Assembly (NCBI GenBank): GCA_946495905.1 | Contig: CAMMEP010000004.1 | Span: 1 to 33,453, forward strand | DNA length: 33,453 bases | Source of the DNA: an uncultured Clostridium sp. | Lineage (GTDB): Bacteria > Bacillota > Clostridia > TANB77 > CAG-508 | Direction of reading: 5' to 3' | Part shown: positions 25,080-32,869 of the stretch, piece by piece | Numbering within the stretch: position 1 is the first letter of the stretch | Layout of the letters: every line of letters starts with the position of its first letter | Notes under the pieces: generated by a model | Database searches by the model: none | Seen by the model: only the letters and a program-made list of their open reading frames with translations | What the model was told of the DNA's origin: nothing | Made by a program: the position numbers and the translations under genes

Positions 25080-27281
25080 ATGTCAGAATATAAAGAAGTA
25101 ACAATTGATGACATTATTGCAGTAGTAAAGAAAAAACGAGGAAGAAGAGATACCAAATTAATTCAAAGAGCTTATGATTTTGCAAAAGCAAAACATGGTG
25201 ATCAACTAAGAAAATCAGGAGAGCCATACATTATTCATCCTGTTCAAGTAGCATATACGCTTGCAGATTTGGGCTTAGATGATAATACCATTTGTGCAGC
25301 ACTTTTGCATGATGTATTAGAAGATACCGATACAACTTACGAAGATTTAGTTAAAGAATTTAATGAAGAAATAGCCTATATGGTAGATGGAGTTACCAAA
25401 CTTAGTAAGTTACAATATGCAAGTTTAGAAGAGCAACAAGTCGAAAATTACAGAAAAATGTTTTTAGCAATGGGAAAAGACATCCGTGTTATCTTAATTA
25501 AACTAGCAGATAGATTGCATAATATGAGAACACTAAAATATCTATCACGTGATAGGCAAATTGCAAATGCAAAAGAAACTATGGAATTATACGCACCTCT
25601 TGCTAACAGACTTGGTGTATATTCGCTAAAATGGGAATTAGAAGATTTATCTTTTAAATATTTGTATCCAGAAGATTATCGAGAAATTGTAGAAGGAATT
25701 GATAAAAAAAGAGAAGAACGATTACAATTTATTGAACTCATCATGGAGCAAATTAAAGGAGAACTAAAAAAGCAAAGAATTGATGCAGAAGTAACAGGAA
25801 GAGCAAAGCATTTATATAGTATCTATCGAAAAATGAAAAGAGATAATTCTACCTTAGACCAAATCTATGATTTATTTGCATTAAGAATTATTGTAAATTC
25901 AGTAAAAGACTGTTATGCAGCACTTGGCGTAGTTCACGATTTATATAACCCAATGCCAGGAAGATTTAAAGACTATATTGCTGTACCAAAACCAAATATG
26001 TATCAATCCTTACATACTACGTTAATTGGTCCAAAAGGTACTCCTTTTGAAGTACAAATTCGTACTTGGGACATGCATCGAGTAGCAGAATATGGTATCG
26101 CAGCCCATTGGGCATATAAAGAGTCTAGCTTCTTAAGCGGAAAAAAATCGAATGTAAAAGTAGAAGAAGACAAACTAGCTTGGGTTAGAGAAACATTAGA
26201 ATGGCAGAGCGAAATGCAAAATCCAGAAGAGTTTATGCAAACTTTGAAAAAGGAATTATTTGAAGATGAAGTATACATTTTTACACCAAAAGGAGCCATA
26301 AAAGTACTTCCAAAAGGAGCAACACCAATCGATTTTGCGTATCAAATACATGAAGAAATAGGAAACCACATGGTTGGCTGTAAAATAAATAGCAAAATGA
26401 TGCCAATTATTACAAAATTAAATAATGGAGATATCGTAGACATCATAACATCTGACCAATCCAAAGGACCAAGCAGAGACTGGCTTAAATTTGTAAAAAG
26501 CTCAAGAGCAAGAAATAAAATATTAGCATGGTTTAAGAAAAACCTAAGAGAAGAAAACATTGAAAAAGGAAAAGACCTAATTGAAAAAGAATTAAAGAAA
26601 ATTGGAATGAAGCATGAAGACTTGTTTAAACCAGAATTTATTCAAGTGGTGCTAAACAGATATAAATATAATTCTTTGGATGATATGTATTCTAGTGTGG
26701 GATTTGGTTCTAACACGGCAGGAAAAATAATTGCTAGAATGCTAGAAGAATATAGAAAAGTGCATAAAGAAGATAACATAGAAAAAACACTAGAAGAACT
26801 TTCGAAAGAAAGAGTGCATAAAGAAAAACCATCCCAAAACGGAATTATTGTAAAAGGAATAGACAACTGCTTAGTTAAGCTATCTAAATGCTGTAACCCT
26901 GTACCAGGAGACGAAATAATAGGGTATATTACAAGAGGTAGAGGAGTTTCCGTACATAGAACCAATTGCGTAAACACAAAAAAATTACTAGAAGAAGGAA
27001 ACCGAATCATTGACGTTTATTGGAGCGAAAACAAAAAGACTGCATATAGTGTTGACATAGAAATATATGCAAACGATAGAAGCGGACTACTAGCAGATAT
27101 AATCAATGTACTAGGAAACAATAAATGTACTATCATTGCAGTAAGCTCAAAAGCAACTAAAGAAAAAATTGCAATGACAGAATTAACCATAGAAGTAGAA
27201 AACATAGAACAATTAAATAACGTTTTAAAAGCCCTAAGAAAAATAGACAGTGTCTACGAAGTAAAAAGGAAGAAACAATAA
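25080..27281 (+). CDS. rel: Bifunctional (p)ppGpp synthetase/hydrolase
   Basis: Makes and degrades the stringent-response alarmone (p)ppGpp. The 733-residue protein has the full long-RSH layout: an HD hydrolase domain with intact residues (H53 in IIHPVQVAY, H77-D78 and E81-D82 in LLHDVLEDT), a synthetase domain (GRAKHLYSIYRKM near 242, RFKDYIAVPKPNMYQSLHT near 300), a TGS domain (VYIFTPKGAIKVLPKGAT, near 400), a helical/zinc-finger region with CCNPVPGD, and a C-terminal ACT domain. Both catalytic sites look complete, so both activities are expected. GGGGGTGG precedes the ATG. It is between recJ and hisS, a common Clostridia arrangement. Confidence 0.96.
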   Translation: MSEYKEVTIDDIIAVVKKKRGRRDTKLIQRAYDFAKAKHGDQLRKSGEPYIIHPVQVAYTLADLGLDDNTICAALLHDVLEDTDTTYEDLVKEFNEEIAYMVDGVTKLSKLQYASLEEQQVENYRKMFLAMGKDIRVILIKLADRLHNMRTLKYLSRDRQIANAKETMELYAPLANRLGVYSLKWELEDLSFKYLYPEDYREIVEGIDKKREERLQFIELIMEQIKGELKKQRIDAEVTGRAKHLYSIYRKMKRDNSTLDQIYDLFALRIIVNSVKDCYAALGVVHDLYNPMPGRFKDYIAVPKPNMYQSLHTTLIGPKGTPFEVQIRTWDMHRVAEYGIAAHWAYKESSFLSGKKSNVKVEEDKLAWVRETLEWQSEMQNPEEFMQTLKKELFEDEVYIFTPKGAIKVLPKGATPIDFAYQIHEEIGNHMVGCKINSKMMPIITKLNNGDIVDIITSDQSKGPSRDWLKFVKSSRARNKILAWFKKNLREENIEKGKDLIEKELKKIGMKHEDLFKPEFIQVVLNRYKYNSLDDMYSSVGFGSNTAGKIIARMLEEYRKVHKEDNIEKTLEELSKERVHKEKPSQNGIIVKGIDNCLVKLSKCCNPVPGDEIIGYITRGRGVSVHRTNCVNTKKLLEEGNRIIDVYWSENKKTAYSVDIEIYANDRSGLLADIINVLGNNKCTIIAVSSKATKEKIAMTELTIEVENIEQLNNVLKALRKIDSVYEVKRKKQ

Positions 27282-27299
27282 CGACAAGGAGGATGAAAG

Positions 27300-28613
27300 A
27301 TGAAAGTAGAACCAAGAACATTACCAGGTTTTATGGAGTTGCTACCTAGTGAGCAAATTCAATTTAATAGCATGGTGGATAAAATTAGAAAATCGTATGA
27401 AAGATTTGGTTTTCTTCCAATTGATACACCTATTATAGAGATGGCAGATGTACTACTTGCAAAAGCAGGTGGAGAGACGGAAAAGCAAATCTATCGTTTT
27501 AACAAAGGAGAGAATGACTTAGCGCTACGTTTTGATTTAACGGTACCACTTGCTAAGTATGTATGCGAGTATCAAAATGATATTACTTTTCCATTTAAAA
27601 GATATCAAATAGGGAAAGTATATCGAGGAGAAAGACCACAAAAAGGTAGATACAGAGAGTTTTATCAATGTGATATTGATATTATTGGTGATGGAGAGCT
27701 AAGTATTATTAATGATGCAGAGATGCCTAGTGTTATTTATACAACCATAAAAGAACTTGGATTTGATGATTTTACTATTAGAATAAATAACAGAAAGATT
27801 TTAAATGGCTTATTTGAAGAATTAGAATTACAAGAAGAATCGGTAGAAGTAATGCGAATTATTGATAAGCTTGAAAAAATAGGAAAAGATAATGTTATTA
27901 AATGCCTACAAGATTTAAAAATAGAAGAAAGTAAAATAGATAAAATAATTGCTTTCTTAGAAATTGATGGTACAACAGATGAAAAGTTAGAAGCATTACA
28001 AAATCTAAACTTTTCAAATGAATTATTTAAACAAGGACTAGACGAATTAACACAAGTTGTAAAATATGTACGATTATTTGGAGTGCCAGATACCAATTTT
28101 AAAGTGGATTTAACAATTGCCAGAGGATTAGATTATTACACAGGAACGGTATATGAAACCTTTTTAAATGACTATCGAGAGGTAGGAAGTGTTTGCTCTG
28201 GTGGTAGATATGACAATTTAGCTGAATTCTATACGGATAAAAAACTACCAGGAGTTGGCGTTTCCATTGGCCTAACACGTTTATTCTATAAATTAAATGA
28301 GCTAAATATTCTAAAAGAAGAACAAAAAGCAATCTCAAAGGTGCTAGTAGTTTCTATGACAGAAAACACAAATACAGCCTTGGAGATAGGTACAAAAATA
28401 AGACAAGCAGGAATAAACGCAGATGTCTATATGGAAAACAAGAAGATAAAGGCTAAATTTAAATATGCAGATAAGCTTGGAATTCCTTATGTAGCAATTA
28501 TTGGAGAAGAGGAAGAAAAAAATGGAACTGTAAGTTTAAAGAATATGGAAACAGGAGAACAAGAGGAAGTAAGCGTAGAGACTGCAATAGAAATATTAAA
28601 AAATTGTAAATAG
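27300..28613 (+). CDS. hisS: Histidine--tRNA ligase
   Basis: Charges tRNA-His. The 437-residue class II synthetase has motif 1 in the N-terminal region (PIDTPIIEMADVL), motif 2 (KRYQIGKVYRGERPQKGRYREFYQCDIDIIG), the histidine-specific motif ARGLDYYTGTVYE near 280, motif 3 (GVGVSIGLTRLF) and the C-terminal anticodon-binding domain. The start GFMELLPSE is a variation on the usual GTxDxLP, which together with the sequence suggests a divergent subgroup; HisZ is unlikely because all catalytic motifs are kept. AAGGAGGATG precedes the ATG. It is the last gene of the recJ-rel-hisS unit; no T-box leader is visible. Confidence 0.95.
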   Translation: MKVEPRTLPGFMELLPSEQIQFNSMVDKIRKSYERFGFLPIDTPIIEMADVLLAKAGGETEKQIYRFNKGENDLALRFDLTVPLAKYVCEYQNDITFPFKRYQIGKVYRGERPQKGRYREFYQCDIDIIGDGELSIINDAEMPSVIYTTIKELGFDDFTIRINNRKILNGLFEELELQEESVEVMRIIDKLEKIGKDNVIKCLQDLKIEESKIDKIIAFLEIDGTTDEKLEALQNLNFSNELFKQGLDELTQVVKYVRLFGVPDTNFKVDLTIARGLDYYTGTVYETFLNDYREVGSVCSGGRYDNLAEFYTDKKLPGVGVSIGLTRLFYKLNELNILKEEQKAISKVLVVSMTENTNTALEIGTKIRQAGINADVYMENKKIKAKFKYADKLGIPYVAIIGEEEEKNGTVSLKNMETGEQEEVSVETAIEILKNCK

Positions 28614-28623
28614 TATGTAAAAG

Positions 28624-28659
28624 ATATAACCTAAATTCAATTTTAGGTTATATTTTTTT
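28624..28659 (+). terminator. Terminator after hisS
   Basis: A 12-bp stem ATATAACCTAAA / TTTAGGTTATAT with a 6-base loop and a T7 tail. Confidence 0.92.
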
Positions 28660-28680
28660 GTGTACAAGAATATATTTATA

Positions 28681-28699
28681 TATAGTAACTTGTACTATA
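28681..28699 (+). promoter_or_regulatory. Palindrome in front of spoIIP
   Basis: TATAGTA and TACTATA flank a 5-base centre, just before the spoIIP ribosome binding site; overlapping it, GTACAAG (28662-28668) and CTTGTAC (28689-28695) also pair. It could be an operator or a leader hairpin. I could not fit a confident sigma-E promoter here. Confidence 0.35.
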
Positions 28700-28723
28700 A
28701 AAAGAATAAGGAAGGACATATAT

Positions 28724-29854
28724 ATGATAAATTTGGCGGTAATTGACATCAAGGATATCATTAAATATTTCATTAAAATAACAGTTATAATAGCTGTAAT
28801 AGTAGGATTTACGAAGTATTTTTCAAGTTTTAAAACCAAGTTAAATGTAGATAAAAATTCGTTTCTTGCATGTTTAGATACAGTTATTCCAAGTATAAGA
28901 AGTGTAAATAAAAAAGAAGATACATCTTCTACAAATGCTAAAGTAGAACCATTAAAGATGGCATTGGGCGTAGAACTGGGAATGATGGACAGTGTAGAAA
29001 AAAATGGTAATGAGGAAACATCAAATGATGGAGTAGCTAGTGGAGTAAATGAGGCAGAAGAAGGTAGTACTGAAACTGAAGAAGTAAAAGAAGCAGAAAC
29101 AGGATTAGAAACAGAAGTAGTGGAAAACAATGTACCAGAAAAATACACAACAGAATACAATGGGGTAAAAATACGTAATGAAACAGATAATATAAAATTA
29201 ACAGAAGAGATGCTTGTGCCAGAGGTTGATGTGAATATGAAGAATATTTTAATTTATCACACACATACTTGTGAAAGCTATACGCCAACAGAGAATTATC
29301 AATATGAGGCTTCTGGAAATTTTAGAACAAAGGATTTAAATTGTAATATGGTAAGAGTAGGTACAGAACTTACAAAATACTTAAAACATTATGGATACAA
29401 TGTAATTCATGATACTACTATATATGACTCTTCTTATAGCCAATCGTATGATAGATCTTTAAAAGGTGTAGCAAAGCTATTAGAAGAGAATAAAGATACA
29501 GATATTTTGTTTGATATGCATCGTGATGCCATAGGGGATAGCTCCTATGCACCTACTGTTAAAATTGGAGAGGAAGAAGCGGCACAAATGATGTTTGTAA
29601 TAGGAAGTAATGGTGGAGGAAGTGAGCATGACAATTGGAATGAAAATTTAAAATTAGCAATAAAAATACAAGAAAAAGCAAATGAAATGTATCCAGGCTT
29701 GTTTAAACCAATTATTTTAAGAGATAGCAGATATAACCAACAACTTGCAAAAGGTGCTAGCATTATAGAAGTAGGAGCAACAGGAAATACCATGGAGCAA
29801 TGCTTAACAAGTATGAAATATTTTTCGAAAGTATTAAGTGAGGTGTTAAAGTAG
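28724..29854 (+). CDS. spoIIP: Stage II sporulation protein P
   Basis: SpoIIP is a membrane-anchored N-acetylmuramoyl-L-alanine amidase/endopeptidase that, with SpoIID and SpoIIM, thins septal peptidoglycan for engulfment. The 376-residue protein has one N-terminal membrane span (about 12-30), an acidic Glu/Thr/Val-rich linker (about 85-150) and the SpoIIP catalytic domain: ILIYHTHTCESYTP with the first zinc histidine, ILFDMHRDA with the second, and a final IIEVGATGNT glutamate motif. The ATG at 28724 follows AAGGAAGG; an extension to 28658 would overlap the hisS terminator. The gene is monocistronic. In B. subtilis it is under sigma-E and follows gpr. Confidence 0.93.
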   Translation: MINLAVIDIKDIIKYFIKITVIIAVIVGFTKYFSSFKTKLNVDKNSFLACLDTVIPSIRSVNKKEDTSSTNAKVEPLKMALGVELGMMDSVEKNGNEETSNDGVASGVNEAEEGSTETEEVKEAETGLETEVVENNVPEKYTTEYNGVKIRNETDNIKLTEEMLVPEVDVNMKNILIYHTHTCESYTPTENYQYEASGNFRTKDLNCNMVRVGTELTKYLKHYGYNVIHDTTIYDSSYSQSYDRSLKGVAKLLEENKDTDILFDMHRDAIGDSSYAPTVKIGEEEAAQMMFVIGSNGGGSEHDNWNENLKLAIKIQEKANEMYPGLFKPIILRDSRYNQQLAKGASIIEVGATGNTMEQCLTSMKYFSKVLSEVLK

Positions 29855-29889
29855 AGATAATTTGTTATAATTCACAATTGGCTCTAGAA

Positions 29890-30033
29890 TGTCGTAGCAA
29901 TGCCTATTTTAATTTTATGTTTCCGGCCCCCAACATCGTACAAACTGTAACAGCTTCGCTTAACAGTTTGTAAACTTGTCGGTCCCCACCTTAAGCACTA
30001 CAACATAAAATTAAAATAGGCATTGCTACGACA
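29890..30033. repeat. Copy 3 of conserved-core repeat with 32-bp locus-specific inverted arms (family A)
   Basis: Perfect 32-bp arms (29890-29921 and 30002-30033, containing TAGCAATGCCTATTTTAATT) surround an 80-base core. The core starts TCCGGCCCCCAACATCGTAC and ends GGTCCCCACCTTAAGCAC; inside, TACAAACTGT (29939-29948) and ACAGTTTGTA (29963-29972) form a hairpin. The core ends match copy 2, the centre differs in length (AACAGCTTCGC here against a longer CACATTCGCTC insert there), and the arms are unrelated to those of copy 2. Confidence 0.88.
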
Positions 30034-30091
30034 AAAAGCAACCGTGAATAATAACAAACAATTTAAGTAACGAAAAAAATTAAAAAAACTC

Positions 30092-30120
30092 TTGCAAAAA
30101 TAAAGCTGTTAGTATAGAAT
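30092..30120 (+). promoter_or_regulatory. Candidate promoter for the DGR target gene
   Basis: TTGCAA (30092-30097) and TAGAAT (30115-30120) with a 17-base spacer. A start here would give a leader of about 300 bases. Within it an eight-base AAGGAGGT (30155-30162) has no start codon at a usable distance. The rest of the 30121-30427 leader is A-rich and I see no gene in it. Confidence 0.5.
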
Positions 30121-30427
30121 AAAAATATACTTAAAGCATAAAATGACAAAGTACAAGGAGGTAGAATTAATTTAAAGAAAAATATAGTGATATTCTTTGA
30201 AACGAAAAAGTATTAATAATACCAAAAGTACTTTGGAGTTTTAAAAATTTAAGTAAAAACAAACAGAAAAAATGACAGAAAGATGAATAAAACAGAAAGG
30301 AACAGAGCATAATAGGAGAAAAAGTAATTATTTATAAATTCGTATTTAAAGTTTCTTCTTAGTAGTACATAAATATGAATAAAATATGAATAATTACTAA
30401 AAAACGAAGGAGAGGAGAAAAATAGAA

Positions 30428-31726
30428 ATGGAGAAATTAAAGAAATTTCAAAGAATGTCACAAGAAAAAGGTATTACATTGGTGGCACTTGTTATCACAA
30501 TAATAATATTAATCATCTTAGCCACAGTAGCAATAAATTTTGCATTTGGGAATAATGGATTAATACAAAGAGCAGAAGATGCAAGAGATTATTACGCAAA
30601 TGATACCTCGTACACAGATGAATCCATAACAAATGTGGAAAGTTATTTAGATGAAATTATAAATGGAGTAGGAAGCGGAAATGGTGGTTCTGGTGATGGA
30701 GATGGAATGCCAGAGATACCAATGTCAGAAGCAAAAGGACAAGAAGAAGGATTTTCAGAAAAAACAATAGTAGTGGATAATCAAAATAATAAAATAACAG
30801 TCCCAGAAGGATTTAAAATAGCGGATGATTCAGGAGATACCGTGCAGCAAGGAATCGTAATAGAGGATGTTTCGGCTTCAAATGACTCAGCAGTACAAGG
30901 AAGTCAATATGTGTGGATACCAGTAGGAAGTTTTACAAATGATGCTGGAGAGACAAAAGAAGTAACATTAGGGAGATATACATTTAGTACAACAGATGGG
31001 ACTCCAACTCTAGTGCAAGATGCAGCAAATTATACAGACCAATCGGATAGTGTTGTAATAGATTCAGATTATAAAGAATTAGTAGATTATCGAGAAGGAG
31101 TAGCAAGTAGTGGATTGGATGGAGAAAATGCTACAGCAAAAGATTTAGCAGGATTTTTGAATAGTGCAAGAGAAAATGGAGGATATTATATAGGAAGATA
31201 TGAAGCTAGCTTCGCAAGTGGAAGTAGTGTAGCAGATTATAAAGCTGCATCAAAAATTTCAACAGCATATAGAACTTCAAGTGATGGAAGTATGTCATAT
31301 AGTGAAGGAACATTGTGGAATTATATAACAGAATTAGATGCATCAAAAGTTGCAATAAATACTTATGAAGATAGCGCAAGTGTAACTAGTGATTTAATGA
31401 ATAGTTATGCATGGGATACAGCAATTGTGTATATACAACAAGCTGGAAATGACAATTATGCAAATCAATCTGGAAGGTCGATTAATAGTAGTTTAGCAAA
31501 TACAGGAACAAATGGAGATGAAGTATGTAAAATAAATGATATGGCTTCAAATGTAAGAGAGTGGACTACAGAATACTCTAGTTACGCGTATAGCAGTAAT
31601 GCTTACCCTTGCGTGATTAGGGGAGGTTATTACTACAATAGCCGTAGTTACACGGCTTACCGTAACCACGTCATTGCGACTATTGCTGGCGACTACGTCG
31701 GTTTTCGCCTCAGCTTGTATTTGTAG
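30428..31726 (+). CDS. DGR target protein: pilin-like anchor plus formylglycine-generating-enzyme/C-lectin fold
   Basis: A 432-residue surface protein. The N-terminus has a short basic leader, then G15 followed by ITLVALVITIIILIILATVA, a type IV prepilin-like segment; the usual Glu at +5 is Ala. A spacer follows, with a Gly/Ser/Asp linker near 78-92. From about residue 150 the protein has SUMF/FGE-sulfatase traits: YVWIPVGSF, GGYYIGRYEAS, AWDTAIVYI, INDMASNVREWTTEY and, at the end, CVIRGGYYYNS...VGFRLSLYL. This C-lectin-like fold is a classic DGR display scaffold. The last 50 codons are the variable region. The ATG follows GGAGAGGAG. The protein is probably displayed on the cell surface and binds varied ligands; the ligand is unknown. 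Confidence 0.88.
   Translation: MEKLKKFQRMSQEKGITLVALVITIIILIILATVAINFAFGNNGLIQRAEDARDYYANDTSYTDESITNVESYLDEIINGVGSGNGGSGDGDGMPEIPMSEAKGQEEGFSEKTIVVDNQNNKITVPEGFKIADDSGDTVQQGIVIEDVSASNDSAVQGSQYVWIPVGSFTNDAGETKEVTLGRYTFSTTDGTPTLVQDAANYTDQSDSVVIDSDYKELVDYREGVASSGLDGENATAKDLAGFLNSARENGGYYIGRYEASFASGSSVADYKAASKISTAYRTSSDGSMSYSEGTLWNYITELDASKVAINTYEDSASVTSDLMNSYAWDTAIVYIQQAGNDNYANQSGRSINSSLANTGTNGDEVCKINDMASNVREWTTEYSSYAYSSNAYPCVIRGGYYYNSRSYTAYRNHVIATIAGDYVGFRLSLYL
31577..31726 (+). other. Variable region (VR) of the DGR target
   Basis: The last 50 codons change base character: they are clearly GC-richer than the A-rich body and use TAC, AAC, CAC, GAC, GGC, GTC, CGT, AGC and GCT-type codons. This is what A-to-N changes of AAY codons would leave behind. 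Likely hypervariable residues are the Y, S, N, D, H, V, I and G positions in SSYAYSSNAY, YYYNSRSYTAYR, NHVIATIAGDY. The 3' end coding VGFRLSLYL is probably the fixed initiation-of-mutagenic-homology part. The borders are inferred, because no template repeat is available to align. Confidence 0.7.
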
Positions 31727-31739
31727 GTCTGAAAGCTGA
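31710..31739 (+). promoter_or_regulatory. Hairpin at the VR 3' end
   Basis: TCAGCTT (31710-31716) and AAGCTGA (31733-31739) form a 7-bp stem around a 16-base loop that includes the stop codon. Other DGRs (the Bordetella phage BPP-1 system) need a hairpin or cruciform just after VR for target recognition; this one is in the right place. Confidence 0.5.
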
Positions 31740-31799
31740 TAGAGAGAATAGAGTAATTAAATAAGTGAATAATAATGAAAAAGTAGATGTATTAGGACA

Positions 31800-31904
31800 T
31801 ACGTCTAGCGAACGAGAGTACGCTAGCAAGAGGAAAATTTTAGACGTACAAGAACATGGAAAATGAAATTTTACATGTTCTTGCAAGGAGAAAATTTTCC
31901 TCTT
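31800..31904. repeat. Nested inverted repeats downstream of VR
   Basis: Several interlocking stems: TACGTCT/AGACGTA (31800-31806, 31842-31848), CTAGCG/CGCTAG (31805-31810, 31821-31826), a 14-bp arm pair AAGAGGAAAATTTT/AAAATTTTCCTCTT (31828-31841, 31891-31904) and, inside it, CAAGAACATG/CATGTTCTTG (31849-31858, 31874-31883). They could form alternative RNA folds or a cruciform. The two stem systems share bases, so not all can form at once. Confidence 0.75.
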
Positions 31905-31950
31905 ACAGGAGCGCATGGCGCCAGCCTCCTTACAGGAGCGCATGGCGCCA
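31902..31950. repeat. Two direct copies of a 22-bp GC-rich repeat
   Basis: CTTACAGGAGCGCATGGCGC plus CA occurs at 31902-31923 and again at 31929-31950, with a 5-base spacer (27-base period). Each has the palindrome TGGCGCCA. Read on the minus strand the unit would encode MRSCKEAGA repeats, but I do not think it is a gene. The rest of 31727-32061 is A/T-rich and without a coding frame I trust. Confidence 0.8.
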
Positions 31951-32028
31951 TTACTGCGTTTCAGAGTTTTTTTAGAGAAAGTTGTGCAAAATTAAAATAT
32001 TAAATATTAAGTCAAAGAAGTAATGGTG

Positions 32029-32053
32029 CCACCGCTAAAAATATATTAGGTGG
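32029..32053 (+). promoter_or_regulatory. Hairpin covering the MutS-like gene's ribosome binding site
   Basis: CCACC (32029-32033) can pair with GGTGG (32049-32053), which is part of the AGGTGGTGAT ribosome binding site. It could limit translation of the first accessory gene. The stem is short and the call is weak. Confidence 0.3.
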
Positions 32054-32061
32054 TGATAGAA

Positions 32062-32499
32062 ATGGCATTTAGCCAAATGTTAGAAATATTAAAGGAAAAA
32101 GAAAAAGGAGCAGTTGTATTCGTTAAACTAGGTACATTTTATATAGCAGTAGGAGAAGATGCAGTATTAATGCATAAAAAATTGAACTTAAACTGTACAT
32201 GCTTCAAAATGAATGTCTGTAAAGTAGGATTTCCAGCTGTTTCACTAAATAAATATGTAGAAAAATTAAATAAAATGAAATATGCCTATGTAATTTATGA
32301 TTTTGATTCAGAAAAAATAGAATTAAAAGAAATAATACGTAAAAAAGGAAAATACAATAATGAAAAAGAAAGAACCATTAATTGCCTTCTATGTAGTGGA
32401 GATGTAAATAAAAGATATGCTAAACCAGATAAGTATGCATTAGCATTAACAAAAATGTTAGAAGAAGAACGAAAACAAAATAATATAAAAGATAAGTAG
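32062..32499 (+). CDS. Stand-alone MutS domain I-like protein of the DGR
   Basis: A 145-residue protein that resembles only the N-terminal mismatch-recognition domain of MutS. Residues from about 18, VVFVKLGTFYIAVGEDAVLM, line up with VILFYRLGDFYEMFFDDA-type sequence of the MutS in this window, and VCKVGFPAVSLNKYVEKLNKMKYAYVIYDFD with APMCGIPYHAADTYIARLISKGYKVAICEQLED. The mismatch-wedge F-Y-E is F-Y-I here, so the conserved glutamate is lost; no ATPase domain exists. A MutS-like accessory (MSL) is known in some DGRs, to my recollection. The role may be in handling cDNA-VR mismatches or in nucleic acid binding; this is inference. ATG at 32062 after AGGTGGTGAT; frame open from GTG 32050. Thirteen bases before avd. 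Confidence 0.78.
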   Translation: MAFSQMLEILKEKEKGAVVFVKLGTFYIAVGEDAVLMHKKLNLNCTCFKMNVCKVGFPAVSLNKYVEKLNKMKYAYVIYDFDSEKIELKEIIRKKGKYNNEKERTINCLLCSGDVNKRYAKPDKYALALTKMLEEERKQNNIKDK

Positions 32500-32512
32500 T
32501 GAGGAAAATAGA

Positions 32513-32869
32513 ATGAGACAAGAAGAAGTACTTATCCTAATACCAAAGATAGAAAAATACATAGAATATATGTTAAATGTAATATTAAAAATTCCACGAA
32601 CAGAGAAGTTTAATATAGGTAATGAATATAAAGTAAGTATGTATCGATTATTAGCAAATGCAGTCTATATTAACAAAATAGAAAATAGAATTAGTTATTT
32701 AAATACAATAGATGCAGAGCTTGTATTAGAAAGAATCTATTTACGAATCATGTTAAAAAACAGATGGATAGATGAAAAAAAGTTTAAAGTAGCAATGGAA
32801 TTAATCTATGAAATAGGAAAAATAGTAGGAGGACTAATTAAGTATTATGCCAAAAACAATAAGAAATGA
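32513..32869 (+). CDS. avd: DGR accessory variability determinant (Avd-like, four-helix bundle)
   Basis: A 118-residue basic, all-helical protein in the size class and position of Avd, which forms a pentamer of four-helix bundles, binds the reverse transcriptase and the template RNA, and is needed for cDNA synthesis. The family is related to the 23S rRNA intervening-sequence proteins (S23). Features seen: IPKIEKYIEYMLNVILKIPRTEKFNIGNEYK, then LLANAVYINKI and a final lysine-rich helix. The stop overlaps the reverse transcriptase start by 23 bases, so the two are translationally coupled. Ribosome binding site GTGAGGAAAA. Confidence 0.8.
   Translation: MRQEEVLILIPKIEKYIEYMLNVILKIPRTEKFNIGNEYKVSMYRLLANAVYINKIENRISYLNTIDAELVLERIYLRIMLKNRWIDEKKFKVAMELIYEIGKIVGGLIKYYAKNNKK

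Noticed and set aside
27240..27300. T-box leader for hisS
   Set aside because: Only 18 bases separate rel and hisS, and no T-box sequence or terminator is present.
28648..29160. 170-residue minus-strand frame opposite spoIIP
   Set aside because: Antisense shadow of the acidic linker; Ser/Thr/Val composition comes from Glu/Lys codons read backwards.
13..30033. CRISPR array
   Set aside because: The family A repeats are about 9-20 kb apart, palindromic, and have no regular spacers or cas genes.
31710..31943. Minus-strand frame with MRSCKEAGA repeats
   Set aside because: It is only the translation of the GC-rich direct repeats and inverted repeats, then runs into the VR; no ribosome binding site and no family resemblance.
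31727..32061. Template repeat just after VR
   Set aside because: I looked for near copies of the VR end (GTTTTCGCCTCAGC, GGGGAGGT) in this gap and in the accessory genes and found none.
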